Shown: one piece after another, positions 19,139 to 32,200 of the stretch
How positions within the stretch are numbered: the first letter of the stretch is position 1
Layout of the letters: every line of letters begins with the position of its first letter
Source: Turnera subulata
Taxonomy: Eukaryota; Streptophyta; Magnoliopsida; Malpighiales; Passifloraceae
Assembly (NCBI GenBank): GCA_028386065.3
Contig: JAKUCV010005714.1
Span: 131,149-195,148, forward strand
Length of the DNA stretch: 64,000 nt
Direction of reading: 5' to 3'
The notes under the pieces: model-generated
The model's input: only the letters and a program-made list of their open reading frames with translations
Database searches by the model: none
What the model was told of the DNA's origin: nothing
Program-made: the position numbers and the translations under genes

Positions 19139-21272
19139 CCTTCAAGGGCCAACTCATGGAATTTGCGCTCAAGAACATTAAAAGGAAGGAACTTGTAATT
19201 AGACCAATGGAGGGAGGACTCTCTTATCTTGAAGGAGACAAACAACAGATGCAGAAATTAGATGAGAGGATTGAGAACTTGTGGAGAAAGATGACCGCAC
19301 TTATGGGCCAAGGGGGCAAGGTGCTGAAATCAAGTACATTGGGGAAGCCGCGCAAGTGGAAGGAAAGGCATCATCGTTCAAAAAGGGAGAAAAGGTCACC
19401 GTGGACGGGGCACTGAAGGATAGTATGCAACTGACAACAGTCCCATTAAATCCTGGTTGAAGAAGATGCACATCAAAGTGAGAACTTGAAGCGGAAGATG
19501 TACCCCTTAGAAGATGAGATGAGGCTAGGCCCTAAGAAGCAGCGCCTTGGAATTGAGAGTTATAAGGAACCTGATTACCAGGAGGGGATGAAGGAGTTGC
19601 AAGGCCCCTAAGAGGAAGTGGATGAGTGCAAAGAATCAGATGAATTAGCTAATAGGCCGGTCAGTGACAATGATACCACTCTACCACCCTCCAAATCCAA
19701 CGGGTTGAATAAAGAACTTTCGAGGTTGAAGAAGAAATGCGGTTCCCTGTCGTTTTTTGAGACCGTTAGATTCACAAGGGCCTTCTGAAGATACCTTCTC
19801 AACTGAGGATCAGGGAAATTATTATCATTTATCATCAATGCTAGGGACATACCATAGGCACGTGTCTGGAATTTCGCTTCGCAGTTAAAATACTAATTGA
19901 CAAAAAATTACTGGTCTTACCTGAGAGGTCACGTTGAAAGAAACAGATGCATCAAAATTCAACTCAAGAGATTGGTCTGTACCGATCATAATGCCTAGTC
20001 CAGCCGCAAGTGGAAGAGCCTACTCCAAGCTGATAAATGATGTATTTAATAGGAATATTGATGGATGAATTGACGAGAATAGGAGTAGGAGGGAATCTCA
20101 TGTTTGGGATAGAGTGACGACTCAACATTTTGAGTGTATCTTTTGACCAAGAATAATATAATCTTCATTCATGGCACATATGTTTTGAATTTGGTAAATT
20201 CCATGAAAGTTCATTGACCTAGCCCGGAAACCTTTCAAACGAACCACAAAGACCTGATTCTATGGATGTAACCCCACCATACCTTCCCCAACCTCAAACA
20301 CACACCCCATCTGTTCTTTCGACACCCTTCCGACCCAGCCTCCATATTGACTCTACCACATCTACCTTGAACACTTGTCCAGAAGAGTTACTTCCCTGAA
20401 TGCGGCTTCCAAACGCATTTGTTCAAAAGGGTCATTCCCTCCGAAAAAAAAAAACGAAACAAAAGGAAGAAAGAAAATTTGGTAAAAAAGAGGAAATGAC
20501 CCTTAGTGCTCGAATGTTAATCCCCAGAAACTGGGAAGAAAAGAATATGTCATAGTGACCAAGACAAGTGTTTGCCCGCTATCTTTTGCCTTCCGTCAAA
20601 ACACCATTCTATCAACACACCCATCGTCATTCACAGATATGTAGGAAACCCGGCAACGGACCCAATCTATTTGGTTTCTAGGTTGGTTCAATGGACAAGA
20701 ATGGTTTATGAATAATATGCCACAAGGGTATTCAAATGATTATTCAGTTGAGGTTAAGTCATTTTTTTCAGAAAGGATGTATTTGGAGAAAAATGAAATC
20801 ATTCACAGGTATGGTTGATTATGAGATGCACCCAATATGAGATGAGCTGATTCTCTTTCTCTGTGGATTGAAATTCATCAGTGGAATGGATTAATAGTTG
20901 GCTAGGACTTCCAATTTTGGTGGATTATATGGATTTGGCTGGTGATTGCCTCACTTATCTCACCGGATTGCATTGACGGTCGGCTTTTCGGTTTTGACAA
21001 CTGCCTGGATTTGATCGGTGGTTGACTTGTTTCCCTTGGTGGAATGGTTTGGCAATCGGATGGGTCTCCTCAACTTTAGGTGGTTTGACGAACTCGATTG
21101 AAAAAAAAATTGCCTTGCTTCTCTTGCCGGTTCTGTAGTTCTCTGATGGTACTCCAAAGGCGCTTGGCTCAAATAGAATAGGCTTTCAAACCCATCATGC
21201 TCATGGCTATTATTCCCTCGGAAAAGAAAAATAAGAAGGAAAAGAGAAAAGGAAGGAAAGAAAGAGAGTTCG
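19139..21272 (+). mobile_element. Internal fragment of the second Tat-type element (decayed)
   Basis: The first 280 bp stay open (KGQLMEFALKNIKRKELVIR, then a charged helical stretch to about 19416). The rest has multiple stops. It is A-rich at 20445-20495 and 21222-21270, just before the solo LTR. The sequence resumes at 23768 with the ctaggttg unit seen in element A, which ties the two fragments together. Confidence 0.55.
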
Positions 21273-23767
21273 TGTCACGCCCCCGCCTAAGCGCGACCGG
21301 CCAGGTACCGTGTGCACCCACATCGTGCCACAAGGCACCCCAAGGCCTATAACCGTCTCTATAGAAGCTAGTTGCCTCTGCCTCGCGGGTTACTATCCAG
21401 GACATATGCGCAGCGTAAGCGGAAGCAAACCAAAATAAAAGCAAAGGCAACACCAACACTAATTACAATCAACTCCATATCCACTCATGTTATAGAATTT
21501 TGCTACAAGGGGCACTAACTCTTACTACATAGGGACATAACCTTTTTTAAAGAAAAATACAACAAATTTTATAAACCAACTCGGCTATACCCATCTACCC
21601 TCACTGCCCGTGCTCTCATCCTCGCACCTGAAAGACATGGGGAGGAAATGGGGGGGTGAGTATAAAACTCAGCAAGTAAATAAGCAATGCAAGAAAGTAA
21701 TCACACACTGCACTCAAAGCTCGGCATGAGCAACACACAGTCATGCAACACAATATAGTGCAATGCTCACAACGTCGGGCTCTCATGCCCCAATGCAATC
21801 CATTGTGTCCCAGACACGTACTGGTCTCACTCCCCCCCGACCAGCTAGGGTATGATGTGCCCCAAGGCAGCCTATGTAGTTTGGTAGCATATACAGGTGT
21901 TACTCCTTAGCCCACAGCCCCACGTACGAGGCATACAGAATATCATATAGCCCACAGCCCCACGTACGAGGCATACAGTTCATCTAGCTACCACAACTCA
22001 CATAGCTCCCGGAGGACATCGTGTCACACCTGTAATAGCCAAGCGGAACTAACTCCGCAAGGTCAGTGCCATCGCTCTCACTGACTAGAGGCCTGTACAA
22101 GGCACCCAGTGCCATCATCTTGTGGCGCACAAGTTTACTACAAGTGCCCACCATCTCATGGTACGTGCAAGCCTCGCAAGCACTACCCGTGCAACCAGTG
22201 CACCTCAACCGACTGGCCAGTAGTACCACAATCACAAGCAAAGGCAATCACATGCCAATCATCAGCACAACAAGTGCAATGCAATCAAGCCAACATAGGC
22301 AGCAAATGCACCACAAGCAAATAGCACATCCAATGTGCACCAACAAGTCACCAATGCGTCACAAACATGCACAATTAACCAACAAAGCAGCAAGTAGACA
22401 TGATTAGCCAACAATGGCTAATTAACCAACAATGACCAGCAAGCCAAATCAACAAACAATGATGCACAATAAGCATGCAAAATGGCCTTCTGCCCAACAA
22501 AGGTGCACTAGCAATCACTACCCGCATAAACCTATTTACTTACCAACACCTAGGCATCCCTAAGCCAATTCCTCTCTTTTGGAACCATTGGGTTTCTATG
22601 ACCTTAGTCCCTGTTCCACATACACAAAAATACAATTTAATTAATTCACAGCAGCTATAGGTTGTCAAACACAACTCAAAACCATATCACTTTTCTTTTC
22701 TCAAATCGGGCAGAAACTGCCCTGCACTACCAGCAACTTCAACACGAGATATACAGGCCTTATAGGCCGAAACAGATCTGGCCATCAACATAACAATTAT
22801 ACCCTTGTCTCTTAGCTTTCCAGAGCCGCCAAGAACACTCAATTCCAAGGTGTATAGCTCAATATATGGCTCAAAAACCAACCTGTGGTCAAACAGGTAG
22901 ACTGCTGCAGAACAGCTACAGGACAGTCGACTTTGGGAGTCTATAACTCTCCCATTTATGCTCCTAAATCCGCCATATCGGTGGCTATGGATAGCTATGG
23001 ATGTTACATAACTCTGGGCTCTGGTTTCACTCAATTCCAACCGTTGGCTTGGCCGGAATCTTCTTTTCGGTGGCCAGGGGTCAGTCTGCCCGAGAGCAGA
23101 ACCCCTAGGCACACTCCTTCTCTTTTCCTCTCTTCTCCTCTCTTTCTCACTCTCTCACTTAGCACGAATTGGGGAAGATAAATGAGAGGGTAAGGTGCTT
23201 GCTTTCACCCTTAAGCTGGCCAAGTAGGTGATTCACCACCCCACTTGCCACCTCTTGCCCTTTAGGTGCCACTTGCACCTTGCACGCCACCTCGTGCTTA
23301 TTTTTAGCCAATTAGCCCTTACCACACAAGATGCTAGCTTGTACACCTAAGCCTCCAGCACCTTATTCCCAAGCCACATGCCTCATTCCGATTGGCCGGT
23401 TTGGCCAATCACGAATTTACACATCATCGGGTCTAATTGTGCACCGACGGGCACCCCGGTGCCCCCGTTGTGCAACATTTCGTGCCAACTCGAGCCAACG
23501 GGTATTTCCCTTGGCCAATTGTTCCTCCAATGTACCTACTCCATCAAATAAATACATTCCTTATATAATCCAACACACATCGACCAATTAAATTGATCGG
23601 GCTCTTGGTATCTTAAAATTGTCCATCCCGTGCCATAGCACCATTCCACACGTAATTGTGCGCACTAGGGCAAGTCCGTGCGCACTATAAGCCATGTTAT
23701 GTGCCGATAGCCATCTCTCATCATATGAGCATCACATTATGCTCCAAGGAAAGTACGAGGTGTCACA
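21273..23767 (-). mobile_element. Solo LTR of a Del/Tekay-type chromovirus, TSD gttcg
   Basis: On the minus strand the unit begins TGTGACACCTCGTACTTTCC and ends GGCGGGGGCGTGACA, typical of Del/Tekay LTRs. A perfect 5-bp target duplication, gttcg, flanks it (21268-21272 and 23768-23772). The 2495-bp length is long for an LTR but usual for this lineage. No internal region is present, so it arose by LTR-LTR recombination. Open frames inside it are incidental. Two near-identical stretches (tagcccacagccccacgtacg) lie near 21907 and 21953. Confidence 0.88.
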
Positions 23768-24778
23768 GTTCGCTAGGTTGACAACCTGAAAGGGTGGCCT
23801 AGGAAAAAGTTAGGACAAGCCTGCGAGGTTGAAAACCCAAAAGGGCGGCCTAGGCAAAAGTTAAGGCTGAAGGGAAGGGGGGATAGTAGCCAATCACGAA
23901 GACATACTCGCGCACCAGATTGTATTGCTCCTCGAGACGGAAACTGCTCACTACTGAAAAAACGCCCAGCCAACCATACACAACCATCCAGACACGTTAA
24001 AAGGATGTCCGCATGTCCATTTGCTTTGCTTGGTCAGATGATTCTCCATCCATTCAACAAGGAGTGCTCACCCGTAAGGCCTTGGTTAGAATTCGGAGTG
24101 AATGAGTTCATGATTATTAAGAGTCCTTCCTTTACCTTTTGCATTTTCAATGAGAAGACTTGCTTTTGTTTCTGAGATCATTTAGCTTTCACCTTGGCTC
24201 GAATTCATACATCATGTTTAGGGTATTTCTGCATACTACAAAGAGAGCACTTGCATTCCGAAAAGGAAAAGAACAAAAATCACCACTAACATGTAGCACT
24301 ATGGAGCATTTGAATAAAGAAAGGGAATAGGAACGAGGAAGTGGGGAAAATGGAATGAGAAGGAAAAAATTGAGAGAGAGATGAAAGGAGGAAGAAAAGA
24401 GGGAGAGGGGAGGAAGAAAAAGAGCTGAAGAGGAAAGGAAGAGGGAGGACAAACATGTCATGGCATTTGCATGTAGAAACTAGGGGCATTCCCCATGCAT
24501 TGAGAGGATGACACGTTTAGACATGCCCATGCATCATGAGTTCCATTAATAAGGTCTAAAAATAGGAAGAGACGACATTAGAGACTTATCATCTTGTGTA
24601 GAGTGGTATATCCTGAGGTTGCTAAGTCGAAGGGGCATGGCATGCCCAAGTTTGTCGGCCGTCAAAATGGATACCACGCATTAGGAGTATAAGTTGCCTC
24701 GAGACAATCCTGCATGGAACGAGCTATAAAAGTAAAATTAAGAGTATAGTGGGCCCTGATTTTGAGAATATTGATTTT
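23768..24778 (+). mobile_element. Internal fragment of the second Tat-type element
   Basis: Opens with the tandem ctaggttg...ggcctagg unit (23771-23865), homologous to 4047-4139 of element A. A purine-rich block lies at 24300-24460. No gene is visible. Confidence 0.65.
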
Positions 24779-25081
24779 TACGGGGCATGCTACCCCATAA
24801 TTTGGGTTAATTTTTAAGGGGTATGCTACCCAGTTAGGTGTTTAGTTTTTCTGGGCATGCAACCCCATGTCTTGGGTCAAGTTTTTCGGGGTGTTCACCC
24901 CATGTTTTGAGTTAAGTTTTCTTCGGGGCATGCTACCCCATTATGTGTTTTGCTCCCCGGGGCTTGCTACCCCGTTATGTAATATGTTTATTTCCCAGGG
25001 CATCCTACCCCATTATGTAATGTGTTTTGTTTCTCGGGGTACGATGCCCCGCTAGGTGATATGTTCTTTGAGGCATGCTAC
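24779..25081 (+). repeat. GGGGCATGCTACCCC array, left half
   Basis: About nine degenerate copies of GGGGCATGCTACCCC spaced 35-50 bp, with variants gggtatgctaccca, gggcatgcaacccc, ggggtgttcacccc and gggcttgctacccc. The linkers share phrases such as ttatgtaatatgtt. The array was split by a solo LTR and resumes at 35412. Confidence 0.85.
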
Positions 25082-26087
25082 TATGAATACCCGACCCAAA
25101 ATCCCTTGGGCCTATTCACCTATTCCTTTTCACCTTCTTCCTCGGGTCAATCCCATGTCAATGGAGTCGCCACCAAAATTTTATTAAGGACAAAACATAG
25201 GAAAAACCTTCGAATGGGGTCAACCGGTCATGGCGAACCAAAGACATGGGATCGTGGGTTCATTGTGGATGGGAAGGTGTTAGGCACCCATCCATGTTGG
25301 GTCGAAACCTTGTGCAATTGAAGAGTACAATTGTACCTTGTGCAGGTGTGCAAGTGTGGAAAATAAAGAGAAGGGGAGAAGAAGAAGATTTGGAACAAAA
25401 GGGAAAATAAAAATATGTGGGCTTGAGTCTCCACCACTAGAGACCACCTACGTACCCCGACGACCGGGTTCAAAGCCCACGTAGTTCTTGTCATGGCATC
25501 ACAACAGCACTTACATCATCAAAACATCAGCATATAATTAGCCAGAATCAAAGAAAAAGGGATTAGTGTTACCTCTTGTAGCCCTCCTCTAGCTCCTTGA
25601 ATTGGATTGTGTTCCGCACCCACCTCCTTGCCACTTCTAAGCTTAATGGTTGATCCTCTTCTTGGTTCCTCCTTGCTGGACTATTGTTGATGTTTCCCAC
25701 GAAAGTCCACCAGAGTTTCTGCCTATAAATGATTTCTAGACATGGAGAGGCAGAGTTTCTCCAAGCACTCAAGCTTATGGGTGTGTATGTGAAAAACAAT
25801 GTGTGTCCCTTGAAAAGTGTGTAAGGGGTCCTATTTATACTGTTTTGGGAAGCCTAGGGGCATGGACCTGCTTAATGATGAAGATTATGCCCGGAAATCT
25901 AGTCCAAAACCGCATAGGATAGAAATTAGAAACAAAATCGAAGATTTGGGGGAATCTGGGAAGTGATGACTGCCATTGCCGGCGGTCATCTGCTGCATTA
26001 CCTCCAATGCCGACGGTCATGTGTGGATTTCTGCCGGCACCTGGCGGTCTTCACGAGATAACCGCCGGTCGCCCCGCATGTCACCCG
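25082..26087 (-). repeat. Tat-type solo LTR, part 1 (3' portion of the LTR), TSD gctac
   Basis: On the minus strand the LTR runs from TGTGAACACCC at 35411 to ...GGGTATTCATA at 25082, interrupted by the copia element. The duplication gctac is at 25077-25081 and 35412-35416. This part holds the reversed TATA box (25832-25839), the PBS-like decamer (25163-25172) and the GC-rich inverted-repeat cluster (25976-26075), which the copia insertion immediately abuts. Confidence 0.88.
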
Positions 26088-27622
26088 TGTTAGTTATATA
26101 TCCAAAAGCCAATCTATGGATGATTGTAGTCATGTATATACTTTGAGGTTATTCCAATAAATATGATTATGAGATAATTGCTTGCACATATTTATAACCC
26201 TAGTTCATATTTGATATATTCTTAAATGTCCCTAGTCGATTATTATTACGGATGGGTTGTAATAATAAATTAAGACTAGCGTATGTTGAGAATTGCATAT
26301 GTGATATGAATTCTACATACGGGTACAAGTTGGAAAACTTGTGGACTGGACCGACCCACATAAGAACCCTACATGGAACGTTATATGTATGTCATTAGTG
26401 GTTCTTATAGATGTATTGTCCTCCGACCTGAGATCGTCAAGGTATCCAACACATGAGTCATGTACTTTGATATTATTCCTAGTCATCCGTAACTGGGTGG
26501 ACATAAGGGTAGTCATTGGGTATATGACGAGTATGTAGTGGGTTTTGATTGATCAAGACGGGATTCGTTCGACCCATATAACGGGTATATTATCATATGG
26601 TTTCTTGATAGAGTTGAACTGTTAAATGCATGGCCATGCTCGGATTGGGTGATATGGTGATATCACGGGTATCCGTTTTATACAGTTAACTCGGGGAACA
26701 AGAAACATAGATTAAACATATACGAGATTGGCATATTCCATGTCTCGTGTTTGACCTAGATAATGGGACGAAAGGACGATGACATGTTCCGAGCCATATA
26801 GAATCAGTACTGAACTTGTCGTTCGGGCAGCAATGATGTGTTGCTAGACGCCGCTCTTTGCTTATAATTGTAAAATGAGATTTTACGATTATTGCCGGAT
26901 GTTACAGGTGCCGACAGGGTCACACACATAGAGCCATTGATTCGAGCAGATGGTTGAACCATGGTTGGACAGGGTATGGTTGGACCGTGGTTGGACTGTG
27001 GTTGGACCAGGGTCGGTTTTGGCACAATTATTAGCTGAATAATTGGCCAGACATTAGTGGTAAGGTGGTGTGTTTTCAGGTTGTCCATTAGTGGAGGCAT
27101 GATAATGAATGCCATTATCTTATCACCTAAAGGGGCCTTATGTTGGCCACTATGCTAATGGACTTTTATGAGTGGGATTGGGACTTTGTGGTGATCTGAT
27201 CACTCTCTACATTCTGCTCCTTCTCTCTCACGTTTTGCTTCTGCCAAATTCAGAGAAAAACACCACACACACCTCTTCTTCATTCTTTGTGAAAGAAAAA
27301 AGATAACCATACACACAAACACCACAAGGTTGTTGCTTCCGGTTTACTCTTGCTAGCACATCAGTCCGGGAGTGCTCGAGGTTTGATTCGTAGGACGATT
27401 TCAAGCCAATCACGGTTTGTGTGGATACCGTAGAGGAGCCAGGCCGTTGTCTTGCTCTTGCTGATTCCGTCCAGCATTTAGGTGAAAGATCCTAGTACTA
27501 CAGGTACGAAAATTTTGTTATACGGTTTATGCATGCTTCACTTGGTTCTTGGTTAAGTTTCCTTGTTTTCACTGCATATTGTGCTTGTTATGAGTGTCAT
27601 AATAGCTCTAGGGAAACTTACA
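26088..27622 (+). repeat. 5' LTR of the copia element
   Basis: 1535 bp, ending gggaaacttaca, followed at once by g and the primer-binding site. Confidence 0.93.
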
Positions 27623-27623
27623 G

Positions 27624-27636
27624 TGGTAGCGGAGCC
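27624..27636 (+). other. Primer-binding site of the copia element
   Basis: TGGTAGCGGAGCC is a variant of the TGGTATCAGAGC initiator-methionine-tRNA site usual in copia elements. Confidence 0.75.
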
Positions 27637-28080
27637 TTCTTGTGTAGCTCTAAACCGTATTGGTGATGCATATATAATATGATCATCTTAGCATGTGTAG
27701 GCATCACCTTGTGTATGTGTTATGCTAAGTGATTTTGAACATGATATGTTTGTGTATTATCAAATGATATGCTAATTTGATTTGGTATAAATATGATTTG
27801 CCATGCAAATATATGCATATGTTTGATAGGTTTTGCAAATATACATGATGTGTTATTTGTGATAGAGCATGATCATGTCATATTGCATTCATTTGTGTAT
27901 ATATATGTGATATATATGTTGTTGAGGTTGATTTGTCAAAAGTGTTTTGACAATCAGCACTTGATTGGTATGTGATATCAATCAAGATGTTTATGGCAGT
28001 AGGTCAAAGAGTTCGACCAAGAAAAACCGAGTGTCGGTTTGTGTTTTGAACGAATGTCGTTCAAGTACATACAGGCCAAA

Positions 28081-28674
28081 ACATCGATGTTGGTGTGACC
28101 AACATCGATGTGGGCATGAGCTTAGGCTTGGCCGAATCTTCATAACATCGATGTTGTGTGACAAACATCGATGTTCTGATGAAATGAGCCTCGGCCGAAC
28201 CTCCAAAACATCGATGTTGTATGACCAACATCGATGTTCTCTTGCAACCACTCAACAACATCGATGTTTAAATGTTAAACATCGATGTTATTTGAGCTCG
28301 GCCAAATTGATTGAATTTCCAGAATTCAAATAACATCGATGTTTATGAAACAACATCGATGTTATTGAGTTCCAGGAGTTCAAACATCGATGTTGGGTAT
28401 AAACATCGATGTTTTTATGCTACTGCCAAAATCTTGAATTTTTGAGTTACTCAAACATCGATGTTGTAGAGTCCAACATCGATGTTCTTGAGCCTCGGCC
28501 AAATGGTTTGGAGTTCAAGTACTCAAAACATCGATGTTGAAGTGCAAACATCGATGTTTTTGAGATTCTGCCAATACAGTGGGAGAGTGTGACTCTCACA
28601 ACATCGATGATTATGATTAAACATCGATGTTTATATGCCACAACATCGATGTTCCAAGATGAACATCGATGTTT
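28081..28674 (+). repeat. Ten pairs of AACATCGATGTT palindromes in the copia leader
   Basis: Twenty copies, almost all perfect. Core starts: 28081/28102, 28145/28165, 28208/28228, 28258/28279, 28333/28353, 28384/28403, 28455/28476, 28528/28548, 28601/28621, 28643/28663. Spacing within pairs is 19-21 bp; between pairs it is 22-54 bp. Spacers often carry a tcggccgaa or cggccaaat phrase. The array lies between primer site and gag, where copia and retroviral RNAs hold packaging and dimerisation signals. Reading frames across it (HRC and NIDV repeats) are artefacts. Confidence 0.93.
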
Positions 28675-28689
28675 CACATGTAATTTTGG

Positions 28690-29239
28690 TTTCCAAATTT
28701 ACATAACATCAATGTATGCTTTGTTGAATATATGCATGAGTTGTATGAACATATATTGGTGAAATATTAAGTTCTTAGTTGCCTTCCATGATAAGCACTC
28801 ATCAAGCTTAAGATCAACAATTGGTAGTTTTTGCCAAAGCAAGGTGCCATTGTTTATCCTAAGAAGGTGCGAGTGGATAATTGTAATATCTCGATTGCTT
28901 GTTGTGGGTTTGGACTTAACTAGGTTATCTTAATAGGATTAAGGACCTAGAGGCAAGGGTTGAGCTATGTCTATAAGATAGACTTGGACAAGATGTTGTT
29001 CACTCAACTATCCAAGAGTTACATAGAGATGTAATTGACAAAAGTTGTCTACCTAAATAGCTATGATGTAAGTTTATCAGCCAAAGCTGACTTATGTTGT
29101 AGTGAAATATGGATCTTGGCCTACTTGTTGTCATTTTATTGATTCATAGTAGGAGCATCATTTAATTAAATTCCTTGTTAAATGATTTATGTATGCATGA
29201 TTCTTATTTGTGTGAGTTGATCTTTGTTGTAGAATTACC
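28690..29239 (+). other. Distal leader of the copia element
   Basis: 550 bp between the palindrome array and the gag start. No further palindromes apart from one decayed acatcaatg near 28707; otherwise nothing recognised. Confidence 0.6.
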
Positions 29240-32200
29240 ATGGCACAAAACACAGGTACATTGTCATTGCGATCAGTCCTTGAGAAGGAGAAACTTAATG
29301 GGAACAATTTCCTAAAGTGGTATCGCAATCTGAGGATCATCCTCAGACAAGAAAAAAAACTGTATGTCCTCGAAGGGGCTGTTCCGAATGAACCGGCGCC
29401 TAATGCACCAAGGGCAGAAAGAGATGCTTACAAGAAGCATCTTTATGATGCAGTGGATGTTGCAGGCTTCATGCTTATGGCCATGGAATCTGAAATTCAG
29501 AAGCAACATGAGCTAATAGGGGCGTTCGATATGATCGAACACCTTAAGATGCTCTTTGAGGAGCAGGCTAGGCATGAGAGGTATGAGACCTCTAAAGCAT
29601 TATTCCAATGCAGAATGGCTGAATCAACACCCGTTAGACCTCATGCACTGAAAATGATCGAATACATTGAAAGCCTTGAGAGTCTAGGGTTTCCTTTGCA
29701 AAAGGAATTGGCTGTAGTCCTTGTCTTGCAATCGTTGTCGGACAGCTACAACCAATTTGTCATGAACTTCAACATGAACCATCTTGATAAGTCCTTGTCT
29801 GAGTTTCTCAATATGTTGGGAACAGCTGAGCAACAAATGAAGACAAATAAATCCAACATATTGATGATTGGTAAAGGCAAAGGAAAGGGTAAGGAAAAGT
29901 TCAACAAGAAGAAGAAGGGTGCCAAAAGGTTTGGCGCTTGTGCTTCTCCTTGTGATCATGTGCTTAAACCCAAGGGTGGAGTTGCAAAGGATGGACATTG
30001 TTTCCATCGCAACAAACCGGGCCATTGGAAGCGCAACTGCCCAGTTTACCTTGAAGAGGTAAAGAGGAACAAGAAGGGAAGTGAGACTTCCACTTCAGGT
30101 ATTTTTGTTATAGAAGCTAATATTTCTACTTCTGCATCATGGGTATTAGATACCAGATGTCGTTCTCACATTTGTGTAAATGTGCAGGAACTAAGAAAGA
30201 GTAAAAGGTTGGCGAAGGGTGAGATAGACTTGCGTGTCGGGAATGGAGCAAGAGTGGCTGCATTAGCCGTAGGGACTTATTTTCTATCTTTACCTAGTGG
30301 CTTGGTTTTGGAACTTGATGATTGTTATTTCGTACCTTCCATAAGCAGAAATTTGATTTCTGTATCTTGTTTGGACAAGAGAGGATTTTCATTTGTAATA
30401 AAGAACAAATGTTGTTCAATTTATTTCAATGATGTATATTATGGTGGTGTGATTTTAAGTAATGGATTGTATGTTCTAAACCTTGAGATGCCGATCTATA
30501 ACTTTAGTACGAAGAAGGTTAGAATAAACGATTCTAATGAAACCTACCTTTGGCATTGTCGTTTAGGCCATATAAACGAAACTCGCATTGCGCAACTCCA
30601 TAGAGATGGATTGCTAGACTCATTTGATTTTGAATCATATGAGACATGTGAGTCATGTTTGTTAGGAAAAATGACTAAGGCTCCCTTTAAAGGTAAAGGT
30701 GAAAGAGCCTCGAACATATTAGGTCCCATACATACTGATGTATGCGGACCAATGTCTACACAAGCTAGAGGTGGTTTTCAATACTTCATTACGTTTACTG
30801 ATGACTTCAGCAGATACGGCTATGTGTATCTAATGAGACACAAGTCGGAATCCTTTGAAAAGTTCAAAGAATTTAAGAATGAAGTACAGAATCAACTCGG
30901 GAAAAGTATTAAGATGCTTCGATCAGATCGAGGCGGTGAATATTTAGACCGAGGTTTTCTTGACTATCTAAGGGATTGTGGTATAGTATCACAACTCACT
31001 CCACCGGGTACGCCTCAATGGAATGGTGTATCCGAAAGGAGGAACAGAACCTTGTTGGACATGGTTCGTTCAATGATGAGTCAAGCTGACCTTCCATCCT
31101 CCTTTTAGGGACATGCACTAATGAGTGCTGCTTTTACACTTAACCGTGTTCCGTCTAAATTAGTTCGAAAAGACGCCATATGAGATATGGACTGGGAAGC
31201 GTCCCAATTTGTCTTTTATGAGGATTTGGGGTTGTGAGGCTTACGTAAGACGTGAAGCTTCAGATAAACTTGGCCCAAAATCTGAGAATTGCCTATTTGT
31301 AGGTTACCCTAAGGAAACTAAAGGGTATAACTTCTATAATCCCACCGACCACAAAGTGTTTGTTGCTCGGACTGCGATTTTTCTAGAAAGACAGTTTATT
31401 TCTAGAAGAATCAGTGGGAGGAAAATAGAACTCGAAGAAGTTCGAGACCTAGAGACTGAGATGGAACAAGAACAGGAACCACAAGATGTTGTGGACGAGA
31501 ATCCTGTTCCTGTAACACACGGACCACGTAGGTCAGATAGGATTCGGCATGAGCCCGAGAGATATGGATTTCTCGTGACTCATACCGGTGAAGTGATGCT
31601 CATAGATGATGATGAGCCCACTACCTATCAGCAGGCCGTTACGGGTCCGGACTCGCAGAAGTGGCTAGAAGCCATGAATTCGGAAATGGAATCCATGTAT
31701 CAAAACAAGGTATGGACCTTGGTTGATCCACCCGAAGGGGTAAAACCCATAGGGTGCAAGTGGGTCTTTAAGAAAAAGACCGACATGGATGGTAATGTGA
31801 TTACCTATAAAGGGCGGTTGGTTGCAAAAGGTTTCAAACAAGTTCATGGTATAGACTATGATGAAACCTTCTCACCAGTTGCCATGGTTAAATCCATCCG
31901 GATTCTTTTGGCTATAGCCGCATACCATGATTATGAGATATGGCAAATGGATGTCAAAACCGCTTTCCTTAACGGAAATCTTTTAGAGGATGTGTATATG
32001 ACACAGCCTGAGGGTTTTGTCGATCCAAAGAATGTCAACATGGTATGCAAATTGCAAAGGTCCATTTATGGACTTAAGCAAGCTTCAAGGAGTTGGAATC
32101 TTCGTTTTAATGATGTAATCAAAGAGTTTGGTCTCATCAAAAATGAAGATGAACCATGTGTTTACAAGAAGGTTAGTGGGAGCACTGTAGTTTTCTTGTT

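Noticed and set aside
22066..23181. Several ORFs of 60-140 codons inside the Del/Tekay solo LTR
   Set aside because: The exact TSD and LTR ends show this is one solo LTR; no coding domain was recognised.
26341..27413. Paired ORFs repeated at 26.3-27.4 kb and 33.4-34.5 kb
   Set aside because: They lie in the two LTRs of the copia element and repeat because the LTRs do.
28081..28674. CRISPR-like repeat-spacer pattern
   Set aside because: Repeats are 12 bp, fully palindromic and paired, spacers are short and partly similar, and the context is a plant retrotransposon.
27965..28677. Open frames with repeated HRC and NIDV peptides on both strands across the palindrome array (also at 13102-13567)
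   Set aside because: They are translations of AACATCGATGTT in different phases. The period is set by the DNA palindrome, not by codons, and frames exist on both strands.
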